64,000 nt of DNA from Earliella scabrosa (lineage: Eukaryota; Basidiomycota; Agaricomycetes; Polyporales; Polyporaceae), in NCBI GenBank assembly GCA_022605405.1, contig JABYQQ010000010.1, positions 1,302,001-1,366,000 of the forward strand, given 5' to 3'. Positions 22,601-34,240 of this stretch are shown piece by piece. The position numbers and the translations under genes were made by a program. Under the pieces are notes generated by a model. That model saw only the letters and a list, made by a program, of their open reading frames with translations, did no database searches and had not been told where the DNA came from. Each line of letters begins with the position of its first letter. The stretch's first letter is position 1.

Positions 22601-23809
22601 GCATCTTCAGTCCCTTGTTCTCGAGACGTGCTTTCGACTACTGCATCGTCGACGAGGCCTCGCAGATCACCCTGCCAACATGTCTTGGCCCTCTCCGGTT
22701 CGCGGAGAGGTTCGTACTGGTCGGTGACCATTTTCAGCTGCCACCCCTAGTACGAAACCCAGCTGCGCGCAAAGGAGGCTTGGACGTATCCCTCTTCCGG
22801 CGGCTGTCCGACGCGCACCCAGAGGCAGTCGTCGACCTCACGCATCAATATCGAATGAACGCTGACATCATGCTGTTGTCGAACAAGCTCATATACAGCA
22901 ACCGGCTAAAGTGCGGCTCTGAGGCCGTCGCTGCGAGAAGCCTGAAGCTGCCGAACGATAGCTTTCTGTCGTCATTGCACGCACGGTCGACGTGTCGGAA
23001 GGCTACTTGCTGGATGAGCAAGTTGATGGACAAGAGGTGGGCCTTTGTTGTCGCACTGATTGTGTGACAGTCGCTGATAACGACGGCAACAGCTGCAAGG
23101 CTGTCTTCGTGGACACCGACAACGTACCTGCGCGCGATTCGCGAGTTGGCGACCTCGTTGAGAACCAAGTAGAGGCGCAACTGGTCTACCAGGTGGCGGA
23201 GTGTCTACTAGGATGCGGAATCATGGAGGAGCAGATCGGCGTCATCTCCCTGTACCGACAACAACTCAAACTCCTCGGATACCTCTTGCAAAAGCGAAAA
23301 GGCATCGAGATGCTCACCGCCGACCGGAGTCAGGGGCGCGACAAAGACTGCATCATCATCTCGCTCGTGCGGTCGAATGACGATGGGCTGGTATGTCGCG
23401 CCTTTCCCTCTTGCAGTATGAGCTATCTTCTGAACACGCACGACCGATGCAGATTGGAGACCTCGTCAAAGACTGGCGCCGCATGAATGTCTCCTTCACA
23501 CGCGCACGTTCGAAGCTGATAATTGTTGGCTCGCGCAAGACGCTGCAAGAAGCACCGTTGCTCGCGGAGTTCTTCGAGCTGATGGACAGCCAAGGATGGA
23601 TTCTCGCCCTCCCGCCTGACGCGCATCTTATGCACGACTTCGGAGGAGCTACACCTAGGAAGCGGCCAGCAGCCGAGATGACGGGGGGTCTGTTCGGCGA
23701 TATGGGCTACACGGACAAAGCGAAACGCAGCAAGAACCTGAAAGCCACTGAAGAGAGCATCTTGAGGGGACGGCCGTTGTTGAGGGACGTCGTGAATGAT
23801 TGCAAGTGA
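19602..23809 (+). CDS. DNA2: DNA replication ATP-dependent helicase/nuclease Dna2, 1233 aa
   Basis: Ten exons: 19602..19949, 20002..20106, 20171..20255, 20310..20734, 20785..21387, 21444..22376, 22433..22554, 22611..23036, 23093..23390 and 23453..23809. An acidic N-terminus leads into the RecB-like nuclease with [15 protein letters not shown] and the iron-sulfur cysteines of [11 protein letters not shown]. The superfamily-1 helicase follows: Walker [39 protein letters not shown] and [11 protein letters not shown]. Dna2 trims long Okazaki flaps and resects DNA ends in the nucleus. All motifs are intact and the length is normal. The third intron (20256..20309) uses a GC donor. The gene is tail to tail with USB1, 160 bp apart. 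Confidence 0.97.
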
Positions 23810-23969
23810 GCTATCGCCATCTGACAACGCATAGGACTTGGATACACGGATGTACTACTATTTTCCTTGTATAATCTCTGTTTGTGTAGCATACCGATCC
23901 ATTTCACGCCGTTGCGGTAAGCCGCCGATGGTGATAGCTCGAATCAGGTGGCTGTATCGCAACTCTGTC

Positions 23970-25121
23970 CTAAGCCAGTAACTTCCATTTCCGCACTTCC
24001 TTGCCTATCTGAACGTGCACTTCCTCGGCTTCAAAATTCCCTACGCCGGGGAGAACGAGCTCTCGACAGAACTCGTCTCGCAATCTGGGTATCAGTGAAG
24101 GAGGAAGGGAAGGAATCGTCCGAAATGTGGGACCCAGAGCAGGATCGCCGCGATCGGCCGTCGCATTTGCTACGTCGTCGAGAGGAGCGTCAAGGTGCGA
24201 GGACGTCCCGCGGACAGCTGCGTTTGGTGGGTTACGAGGCTGTGAGATACCAGGGAGAGGCGTAGAATCACTCGACTCGGAGCCGTCCAACAGAGCCCAG
24301 GCGATGGATACATGGAAACGGGGTTCTTCGTAGAACTCCTTCTGGTGGATGGATCGTAATGTTGGAGTCAGAGCGTCGGATAGCGCTTTGAACTGTTCAG
24401 AATACGCGCGTGAGCCTCACAACATTGTGTAGTGCAGTCACTCACGTCGTCATGACCTGCGCCTACTTCAAGAGTCAGAAAGGTGCGAGTGCGTTCGTCA
24501 TTTGTTAGTTCTGAGAGGGTAGCGAAGGACGCGGAAAATCTAGGCCGAGGTTATACCACTGTCTACTTCTCGTGTTGCTCGAAGCATCTTACCTATGTTT
24601 GCTTCTAGCCACAGCCTGTACTGCTCGTTTGAACTCCTCCCGCTGGTGCGCGCGCAGATACGTTGGCCGCGTCAACGAGAGATGCAGTTCCACAGATTCG
24701 TCATCGAGGTCTCCTGTTGACTCGCTCGACTTCATTACATCTTCGGAGAAACCGATAGGATGTAGTGTTGGAACGTCGCATTTCGCAGCAGTGAATACGC
24801 GAGTCAGGAGTTTGAACAGTCTGGATCGTTTCGGCAAGAACACCGGGACATACACGTAGGCAGCAAACTGGCCGTCAACGTGTGGCACCGTCCGTCGCCT
24901 ACCCTGGTGTAGCGCAGGGTTGTCTTTAGGAATGTCAGGGAGTAGGTGTGCAGAAAGAGACGGAAGTTTCCTACATGATTGTTGAGGGCCCGGTATCAAA
25001 GACAGAGAGGTGATCGTGAGGCTCACCGCTTTTTAGGTGGCGGTGGTGGTGGTGTATCTTCTTGACACTCGTCTCTCTCATCGTCTGAGCTTGGATACTC
25101 TACCAGCGGAGCTCTCTTCAT
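23970..25121 (-). CDS. USB1: U6 snRNA phosphodiesterase Usb1, 329 aa
   Basis: Exons are 25027..25121, 24593..24970, 24446..24539 and 23970..24392; the introns are 53-56 nt. The N-terminus is MKRAPLVEYPSSDDE, typical of fungal Usb1. The two catalytic HxS motifs of the 2H phosphodiesterase fold are present: HLS in ELHLSLTRPTYLRAHQ and HVS in RFHVSIAWALL. Between them is the family signature FSASFATLSELTNDERTRT. Usb1 trims the 3' end of U6 snRNA and leaves a protected terminus. A disordered insert of about 60 residues follows the second motif, rich in Ser, Pro, Asn and Asp, before the C-terminal EVHVQIGKEVRKWKL. The gene appears fully functional. Confidence 0.95.
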
Positions 25122-25383
25122 GGTTGGGGTGAGATGGAATGTTGATGGTATGTGACGAAGTTTCCCGTTCGACGACACTGCCATATAGGGACGGCAGGCG
25201 CCTTAGTTCAAGTTAACTGCAAGCTTCGCGCCCGGGTAACATCTTGAAGGTATACCGTATCCCTCCCAATGAGGACTATAGTACACGCAACGGCACAGCT
25301 CACAATAGGTGATAGACAATGTAGCGCTACATATTACAACAAGGACTCCGCGGAAGAAATGCCGAAAGATGTGTGGGACAAAG

Positions 25384-28300
25384 TCAAGCAGAGACTGGCA
25401 TGATAGGTGAGACCATTACCATGCCGTTCGACAGTGGCTCGTAAGCAGGCAAGGCACAGAAACACCCGCAGCCCGTCGCGCAAGCTGCGTCTTCACGCGA
25501 CCGCCAGCACTTCATGTGCGACATATGTAGACATTTTGAGCAGACGTGATACAGTCCTGATTTAGCAGGTTAGCATCCATACGTTCTGCTGTAGGTGCAC
25601 CAATGAAGCCGTACTTGCCTTTGATAGTCAAGCGACACACAGAACAGCGTGTGGACAAACGGCCGTCACATTCCGAACACACTGACATGGTTGGATCACC
25701 CGGGTGTCCACAGTATTCGCAAGGCCGAGAATACCCTAGCACCACGTCAACATAACCAGTTCCACGCACCTCACCAAACATGGGCTCACCTATGGGCGCA
25801 GAATACAGGGTCTCGTTCGCGACAATGTCCGCCGGAACGAGGTCCTGTATGTCGCTCTCCACCAATTTCAACAACTCTCCTCGCTTCTCAGGCAGCTGCC
25901 ACGCGAGGAGCATCTCGGCATACGCGAGGATGTGGCAAATAAGCTGGCTTCGCAGTTGCGGTGAAAGAAACGGTCTATAAATGAAACCCTCCTTGAGCTT
26001 CGCAACAGAAGAAATACAACCATCGGCACTCACGTAGAGGACTTGTCCTCGCCGGACGGGTGGAACAATATCTGCCGCTTCTCGGACAAAGTTGATCGCC
26101 CGGAGAGCACCTGGGAGAACGTACGGTCCCGCTTTGATCCAAGCGGCAGCACAGCAGCCGTCAGCGCCTCGTTCGACCCCCAGGACGACTTGGCGATAGG
26201 TGAATTCGATGACTGCCGCGCAGAGTCCCTCTTGATGATTGAGCGTCGGTTACCCAAAGAGCTGCCCTCCGTGGTACCCTCCGGGGTCGTCCCGGTCGTC
26301 GCCCTCATGCCTGTTCCAAAGCCATATCAGGCTCAGCCTTCATTGCCACGAGTCGTGGACGCACCTGAGACGAGTTGGCGCATGCCGCTTGCATTGAACA
26401 GGCTCGGCCAGGACCCCTTGGATGACGGCGAGTTGAGTGCTGCAACGTGACCGCCTGGGGTATGCGTCGGGGTCGGCGGGTTGGACATAGGTGGGGAGAA
26501 CGGGCTGCCTTGGCTGTTGCGCGGTCGTCGAGGATCGAAGTATTCCAGACTGGTCTTCCGTGATGCAGCGGCCATGTGATGGGGAGATGGCGAGGCAGAC
26601 GTCAATTCTGACTTCATCCTGGGCCGCTCTGACTCTGCCGAGACGAGTGTATGTGTTCAGGTGGGATTCTACATGACGAATTGCGGAGAAACTGCTTTAC
26701 CTCGAGGGAAAGACTTGAGCAGTAGAGTCGAGATGAACACAAGCATCTGGATGTCCTTCTCCCCCAAGAGCTCCTCGTACCTGTGAAGAGATCGTCAGCA
26801 AGCGCGCCAATGACCAACCCAAAACACTATCAATCACTCACAGTCTCATGGCCAGGATGGAGAGCAACGGATCAACGCCTCCATGTACAAGCAACATGTT
26901 CTGATCCGACTTCCGACCCGCGAGCACCTGGAGCGTCCTGAACACCCGCTCATGATCACTCCGACCCAACAACCTCGCCACACTAGCATTCGTCTTGCAC
27001 ACGTCCGCAAAGTCGCGTCCCTGGAGCACATACCGCACAGCCGCCTCCATGTCCGGCACGCCGAGTATGCCCTCCGTGCTCTTGATGTACACGCTGCTCC
27101 GCCGCGTCGACAGCAGCGCGTAGTTGTCCTCCACTGGGCGTGAGTTCTCCGACACGCGGCGCGCTTTGTTCGCGGCGAGGTGGGGGTATCCCGGGTGCGA
27201 TGTGAAGAGGTTGTCCATGATCCGCAGCACGTTGTACGAGTTGCTCGCGTCGTCGCCCCTCTTGCGCTCGGAGGACACGGACTCGCGGTCCTGCGCGGCG
27301 GAGCTCAGTCGTCGGACCGCATCCGAAAGCAGGGCCGGAGACTGAAACAGTCGGGGGGCAGAATCTGCTGCTCGAGAGGCAACAGAGGGAGACATCGAGA
27401 TCTCGCGCAGCGGATTGCGCACAATCCGCGGAGGTGCTCGAAAGAAGCAAACGAGTTGACCTGAACCGAAGGTTAGTCATGCATCACAACACGAGCGGGC
27501 TTAATTGCAGACCATTCACGCCAAACACGCCTTGCGATGTCCGCGGTTCTGCTAGGTTTTTGTCCCCTCTCAACACCGACGACGCAGGATCTCGTCTTCT
27601 GCGGGTAAGCGCCTCATCTTCAGACGAAGATTCCGAGTCTATCGCCGCGCGGTGCCCGCTGTCCTCTTGTTGATCTCCGTAAAGCAGGAACTTGAGGCAT
27701 TTTTCCAGGCATGGGCGCTGCTTCTCCCTCACGTCGCGCAACCGACGCAGTATGAACGCACGCTGCTTCATGGAGATGAGGGGTGTGCGCTCAAGGTCAA
27801 CCGTTGGGATCCCGTCAGGATAGCTCGCCTGAGGGTACTCGCGCGGGAAGGTGAAGGTGATCCGCAGGAAGACCGATGTCGACTCGCCCCACGGACCCTG
27901 CAGCCCGAATGTGCACGTCCGCTTCTTGTTGCTGAAGTCGGCCTTCTCGAGCTTCAGCTTCGGCGAGTTGAGCTTGTTCACAACGGACGTGATCTCCTCC
28001 TGCAACGTCGGCGCCGGGTCCGCGAACTGCTCCTCCATCTGATCCCTGCTCCCACTCCGCTCCCGCGTCTTTGAGTACGCCTGCGAACGTGAAGCCGAGT
28101 GGTCCATGAGTGAGGGCGGACGTGACCGCGACCCTATCCGTGATACGTCTCCGCTGTCGCCTCCGCTGCCCGGCCCAGAGCTTCCGTCGCGCGGGCCGCC
28201 AACCTTGACGTTCGAGAGCCACTGGAACGTCGTGATTTGCGCTGACCGGCCACCTGCGAACGGCCCGCGGCTCATTGTCCCAAGGTTCCCGCCGTCCTTC

Positions 28301-30141
28301 ACGCTTGTCGCCATGGCGGGGACAAACACCGGGCGGGAGCGCGCCTGCTCAGGCTTGTCCGCGCGAGGGACCTCCGCGGTCTTCTTACGCCCCGTCGACT
28401 CGCGAGGTGCGAATCGTACTGGACGGTGCGGAGGCGGGGCACGCACCTCTGCGAGGATGCCGCGGAAGCCAATTGGTGCTGAGAGCGTCGGGGGCAGGTC
28501 GTTCCCAATGGGCGGGTTGCTGAACGAGATCTTCGAGTCTCTGCGGTTCGGCGCTGTCGTCATCGTGCGCGTAGGCGTCGTGCCAGCCCTCTACTCGATT
28601 ACCATCAATACTTCGATATTAGGCATGCAATTCGCGCAACGGACCTGTATCATATCGGTGTCGACAGGCCAGAACCGCAGGGTCTTGTCCTTTGACCAGG
28701 TGATTAACTGGAACTCAGAGTTCTCTGCGAAACCCCATGAACAGTGTTGGACAACATAGAACCAATAGAACTGACCTTGGCCGCCTCTTCTCCACACGAA
28801 CTCCTTGACCACGTCCGCATGGCCCTCGAATTTCTCGATGGGCATGGTGGGATCTTCGTGCACGAACATCTCCAGTGCTGTTTCCCCTCGCTGCGGCAGA
28901 CTCAAGACACCCTGTCCGAACGGTAGGTCTCGCGCACGCCACACCGGATAAGTTGTGTTGATGACGATGTTGGGTTCCGCGTTATGAGGTTGCACGTTCT
29001 GTGTGTCCCAAATCTTGATTGTCTTGTCCAGAGAGCAGGTAACCAATTCGTTGCGTCTATCGTGTGCCCAGTCTATGCCGTAGATCTTCGCGCCATGCGC
29101 TTTGATGCGTTGGATAGGCAGCGACCCTTTCTTCAAGCTCGGTGTTACGAGCGCATATATGCGATGATGTGAGACTTACACGTCTATCCCAGATGAGAAC
29201 TTCGTTGGAATGCGAGGACGCTAGAATGTTGCCGTCGACTCGGTTCCACTTGACCTGCGTTCCTCCAGCTGCAGAGTGCGGTGTGAGCTAGGAGCCGTCG
29301 TGTCTGTGAGACACTCACGGCCGAATGCACAGAGGCCTGACGAGGGACTGCTCAGTTCAGAGATACCGGAACAAACGCGTATATCTCACCCATGATCGGT
29401 TTCTGCACAGTTCTAAGGTCCCACGCCCATTGCCAGGAGTCGATACCCGTGCTGATGACCACGTCCGGCTCGATTGTGTGCCAGTTGATGTCCGTGATAG
29501 CGCGATAGTGAGAGCGGAGGACATGTTCAATGGAGGTTCGACCACCAAGGAGAAGGTTCCATATGAGACTGCACTAGCCGTATTAAAAGCGGTCCAGAGC
29601 TCGATATGTTAGACTCACAGCTTCTCGCTTGAGGTGGAGACGATGTACTCGTTGTGCGAAAGGTGAGGGTTCCATTGCACGTCGGCAACGTCCCATGTCC
29701 CTCCTTGAGGCAAGAAGCTGTCCTGTCGTTATGGGACGTTCTGAAGTCATGGTTAATGTGACGCACCGTGGGACGTGAAGCGGGGCCTCAAGGTCGATAA
29801 TGAACAAGCCTCTTCGACTAGTGTGGACTGTGAGCGCGCAGAAAGAGCGCAACCATGCATGACATACGCAGCGAGCACAACATCTCTGTTGTCTGGACTA
29901 ATGCTCATCTATTTCGGGGCGATGGCAATAGTCCTTGAGCACAAGGAGTAAGGGGAATACGGGAACATGATGCACGTACGTTCCCCACCGCGTCTCCCAT
30001 GAGCCCTTTCATGTCGATCTGCAAACTTCTCTTGAGGTTCGTACCATCCTCCGGCGAAGGGGGTTCTACAACATCCGGGCGAATGGTAGTCGCTGAGGAA
30101 GCGGGGATGCCTCCCATGTTATACCGGTCGCGTTCTTCCAT
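25384..30141 (-). CDS. MTC5: WDR59/Mtc5-type GATOR2 (SEACAT) subunit, 1254 aa
   Basis: Sixteen exons: 29980..30141, 29868..29908, 29767..29817, 29619..29717, 29390..29568, 29319..29336, 29180..29268, 28776..29130, 28645..28724, 27513..28590, 26842..27460, 26701..26780, 26365..26634, 26034..26310, 25619..25974 and 25384..25556. N-terminal WD40 repeats come first (WDVADVQWNP, DINWHTIEPDVVIS, KIYGIDWAHDRRNELVTC). A disordered linker follows, then an RWD domain (around FLRITFTFPREYPQASYP), a helical region and a C-terminal RING-like zinc domain (CEYCGH, CSVCRL, CSKCLHMSHMKCW, CATGCGCFC). This order matches WDR59/Mtc5, which acts in amino-acid control of TORC1 at the vacuole. There is an 18-nt microexon (29319..29336) and a GC-AG intron (25557..25618). 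Confidence 0.93.
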
Positions 30142-30634
30142 CACATTTCAAAGTTTACGTGCAAAGTTGACGTTTGCTCAGCGTTGACGGTAATGTTTGC
30201 GTAAGGAGGTACAGATGTGACAAAGTTGTGAGAAATAGATTCCGTGACCGACAGAAGGTGTCTTCGTGTTTGGAACGGTCTCTGGCTGAAGAGTGGGGAG
30301 TCAACGGAGACTGCAGAGACACCGGCGCAATGGCAGTTGGGAGCAGAGTGCTGCTGGGCGCCAATGGAGCCAGCCCGGTGAATCGGTCCGATCCCAATGT
30401 CGACTTCACGGTCATTCCGAGCACCATTCGTTTTGCCCATCTCTAAAGTTGGTTTCTACTTCAGCAACAACTGACTGTACAATAGGTGCGATGTTATGTT
30501 CCAAACACAGCAGTTGAGTCATAGCACGACATGCATAGAGTTACAACAAGACGGCAGTCTGAACACAGTGGTTTCCCCGGCCAATACACAGGAACAATAC
30601 ACAGCTCGGAAGACACACTAGGCACCGACGTGGT
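30142..30634 (-). other. Intergenic between WDR59 and IES6, 493 bp
   Basis: Both neighbours are on the minus strand, so this holds the IES6 3' flank and the WDR59 promoter. No other feature seen. Confidence 0.4.
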
Positions 30635-31399
30635 TCACTTCACAATGGGGTTGACACCTCGTGCCGATAGGTATTCCTTCGCAGCCGTCGCACTCTGGGG
30701 AACGACAATGAGCCCGGACGAACAGACATACTACCCGGAAACATCACTCACCAACCCCTTGATCAATTCATATATGCTCTTGTCGTGGTACCTGAGACCA
30801 GTCGCAGGATCTGTGTATGGGCCCTATACCATGAATCGTAAGTCATGGATCAGTCGAATCTGCAAAGCACGGCCTTACCTCCAGTCCAGTTATATCGCAA
30901 TAACGCCGTTGGGGCAGCACAGATGGTGGCGCTTCGATAGACGCATCTACCACGCACCAGCTAGAGAAGTATGAACGCGATACGAAGGTTTGGAACTCAC
31001 ATGTGGGTAGGTCATCCTCGAGAGGATCTTCCTGCGCCGGCTGCCCATCGACATCCATACTCTCCTCCTTCTCTACCCTCCTACGCTCCCGCTCGTTCTT
31101 CTCGCGCTCGCGCTCCTGGGTGAGGACTGCCTTCAGGTTCTTGGTACGCCGGTTCGCATTCTTGGTGTAGTTTGGGTTCTTGAACGGCCGAGGGTATTGA
31201 AGGTAAGACAGTTGCTCCGCAAGGCTCTGTAAACATCGCATATGAGGGGCGTATAGGTGAAGCACTATGATGAACGCACGGGAACGGGGGGAGTTGGTGA
31301 GTCCTCACTGTATACGGTGGTGTTCTTCCGTTTGCCGGACCCTTTCGGAGGCCTATGAGAGTCAGCAAACGATCATCAGTGTATCGCTACAACTCACAT
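30635..31399 (-). CDS. IES6: INO80 chromatin-remodelling subunit Ies6 (INO80C), 166 aa
   Basis: Coding segments are 31398..31399, 31280..31352, 31001..31226, 30879..30946, 30752..30823 and 30635..30694. The start codon is split: AT lies before the first intron (31353..31397, GTGAGT...CATAG) and G after it, giving MPPKGSGKRKNTTVY. The middle matches Ies6: YPRPFKNPNYTKN, RRTKNLKAVLTQERERE. It is followed by the YL1 C-terminal domain: SIEAPPSVLPQRRYCDITGL, GPYTDPATGLRYHDKSIYE. Ies6 with Arp5 forms the INO80 module that engages nucleosomes. The size is normal for the family. It is transcribed away from PUF6 across a 249-bp gap. Confidence 0.93.
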
Positions 31400-31648
31400 T
31401 GTTCTTGTCTATGGAGTCTGCTACCTCTCGGAGGGTGTGAAAGAGAAGTGTTGGAACTTGGAAGCAACTGAACAAGTTGAAGACGCAACACTCGCGCCGT
31501 GCCGTTTCGAAAAGGCAATTCAGACGCCCATGACCATTTTCGTGAGACGCTTGGAGACGCCCGCTTGATCGAGACGGAGGGAGGTGCATTTCTGGTTGAG
31601 CTGCTTCCTGCGTCTCTCTCCAGACTCCTTCTGCTCACGCTACCTGCG
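31400..31648. promoter_or_regulatory. Compact bidirectional promoter, IES6 / PUF6
   Basis: Only 249 bp separate the two divergent start codons, and part of that is the 5' UTR of each gene. Both encode conserved nuclear proteins. Shared regulation is an inference. Confidence 0.5.
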
Positions 31649-33990
31649 ATGTCTGCGACAACAACGAAGTTGACCAAAAAGCGGCCTGCACCTTCTCAAG
31701 CAGGCCCAAAGTTCAAAAAACCTAAGGCGGCAGCGGCGGCTGAGCTCAAGGCGAAAAAACGCAGTCGGCCCGTCACGAGTATCGCCCCGGAGGACAGCGC
31801 AGACACTTCCGGCGATGAGCCGGAACGGGGAGGAGAGTCCGAATCCTCTTCGGACGATGAGGACATTGAGATGGATATAGCAGAATCCGCAAAGGACCCC
31901 AATGGTGCGTATCTCACCTGGTCTGCGCCTTCTCCATTGATCTCAGTGCTGTATGACAGCTGCTCGCGAGTCCCATAAGGCGCAGCGTGCCCTGTTGGAA
32001 CAGCGAAAAGCCGCGAAGCCGCACTCTGCTCTTCTCACTGACGCAAAACGCGCATGGACCCTCGCACGGCAGAAAAATCTCTCCAAACTGGAGCGCACGA
32101 AACACATCAATGCGCTCATGAACATCATCCGCGGACAGGTCAAGGACATTGTGTTCAAGCACGACGCAAGCCGCATAGTCCAGACCGTGGTCAAGTGGGG
32201 AGGGCAGAAGGAGCGGAATGAGATCGCGGAGGAGCTGAAGGGCAAGTACAGGGAGCTCGCGCAGAGCAAGTACTCCAAGGTGCGCCTCTTACCATTTTTA
32301 TAGGTTTGTATGAATGCAGATCCATCTTCGCAATGCATTAGTTCCTCGTGACGAAACTCATCCGCTTCTGTCCAACGTACCGAGCCATCATCCTCCGCGA
32401 GTTCCAAGGCCACGTCCTCAAACTGCTCCTGCATCGCGAAGCGTCAGGTGTACTCGCGGATGCGTTCGAGCTCTACACCAATGCTTACGAACGGTCCATT
32501 CTGTTGCGCGACTTCTACGGCAAGGAGGCGAGCCTATTCACGGTCACCGCAGGCAGCGATGAAGAGAAGGAGCGCTCAAAACGTGGTCTCAGAGGACTCA
32601 TTGAGGGGCTAGAGGGCGAGAGGAGGAAACGTGTTATAGCGTCCCTGCACGAGAACCTGGTCACAATGTGCGTCCGACAGAATCATCCCCCATACCCGGA
32701 GCTGACAGAAGAATTAGCTACAACAACCCAGACAAGGGTGCTGTTGCACACGCAATCGTGCACAGGGCGCTATGGGAGTACCTCGCGGCCGTCGCGGAGA
32801 TGGACGATGAAGCAGAGGCAGAGAAGCTCAGGCGAGACATCTTTGAGACGTACGTCCTTCACCCCAGATCATCGAGTGTCGCTCTCTCACACTTCCTAAG
32901 CTGTCAAGATGTTCTCGCAGAGATGGTACATACAAAAGACGGCAGCCGCGTCGTTCGCGAGTTCCTCGCGTGGGGTACCGCGAAGGTGAGACACCCCATT
33001 TGCCCGCCCTACAGTGGAACTTATGTCTCGCTTTAGGACCGGAAACACATCGTGAAGCAGCTCAAACCTCATGTCGAACGAATGTGCAAAGACGACGAAG
33101 CCCAGCTCGTCCTCTTCACCGCACTTGACGTTATCGAGTAAGCAAGCCATTCTTCCGGATATGACAACAAACCCTGACTCATCGGCCAGCGACACAAAAC
33201 TCACTGCCAAGTCCCTCGTATCCGACATCGTGTCTTCCGCACCATCGCTATACACATCGTCCCAGGGTCGTCGATCGCTCATCTACCTCGTCGCCCCGCG
33301 AACACGGCGGCACTTCACCCCTGCGCAGATTACGACGCTCGCGGAGACGGATGCTACAAGAGCCAAGACAAGTAAGAAGGACGACGCATTACGCGCTTCC
33401 GAGATTCGCAAAGCTGCCAGTGACGGTCTGCTCACCTGGGTAGTGCAGAGCGGGGCAGAGGTCTCCCGGGATCCCGGCGGCAGCCTCGTTGTATTAGAGG
33501 TCATGCTGGAAGCCGACGGAGGTACGACACATCGTCTGTTGCTGTGACATCGGCAAGCTGACCTTCCCCCATAGACAAGACCGAAGCGTCCAACACACTC
33601 CTCACAGCGCTCTCCGCCCCATATCCCTCTCCCGATCCATCCACGCCCCACCCCATCTCCCTCCCCCACACCTCGCGCCTGTACAAGACCCTCCTGCAGG
33701 GCGGCCACTTCTCGCACAGCATCCGCACGATCGAGCGCGCCCCGCGGTGGTCCGCGCGCGACTTCGCGGCGCGGTTCGTGCAGGCTGTCGGACGCGACGT
33801 CACTGTGGCGATGGCGGGCGGAGACGGCGCGTTCGTCGTCGCGGCACTGTGCGAGCAGCTGGCGGAGCATGCGGACCTGGCGGAGAAGGAGACGGTGAAG
33901 GGCTGGTTCGATGCGAAGACTAGGAAGGCCGTGCAGGAGAAGGGCGCGAAGGGCGTCAGCGTGTTGCTGGAGAGCCTGAGCAAGCTGTGA
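31649..33990 (+). CDS. PUF6: Pumilio-family RNA-binding protein Puf6, 658 aa
   Basis: Eight exons: 31649..31904, 31960..32279, 32342..32667, 32709..32849, 32901..32985, 33037..33137, 33190..33521 and 33575..33990. The N-terminus is basic and then acidic (KKRPAPSQ, then SSSDDEDIEMD). Puf-like helical repeats follow: HDASRIVQTVVKWG, FQGHVLKLLLHREASG, NNPDKGAVAHAIVH, HTKDGSRVVREFLAWG. The CPL domain covers the C-terminal third (SLIYLVAPRTRRHF). Puf6 in yeast binds rRNA in 60S assembly and represses ASH1 mRNA. The intron at 32668..32708 is only 41 nt. Gene intact. Confidence 0.94.
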
Positions 33991-34240
33991 TATGCTGCCG
34001 ACGTATGCATGGCGTGGGGTCTGTTCTCTTCTGTCGATATCACCAGTTGCAGACTATGCTCCGTGTTGTATGTCATCTCGTGTACCCGAGGAAGGCTGAT
34101 TTCGCCGACCACTTCCATCATTAATCTACGTGCGCATTGTCTTGACTCTTGCCCGCTCCCACTTCCGCTACATCTGCCATCCACGAGTCAATCAGTTTCT
34201 ACATGGGATGGCCTGCACCATCGCGAACCCAGTAATCCAC

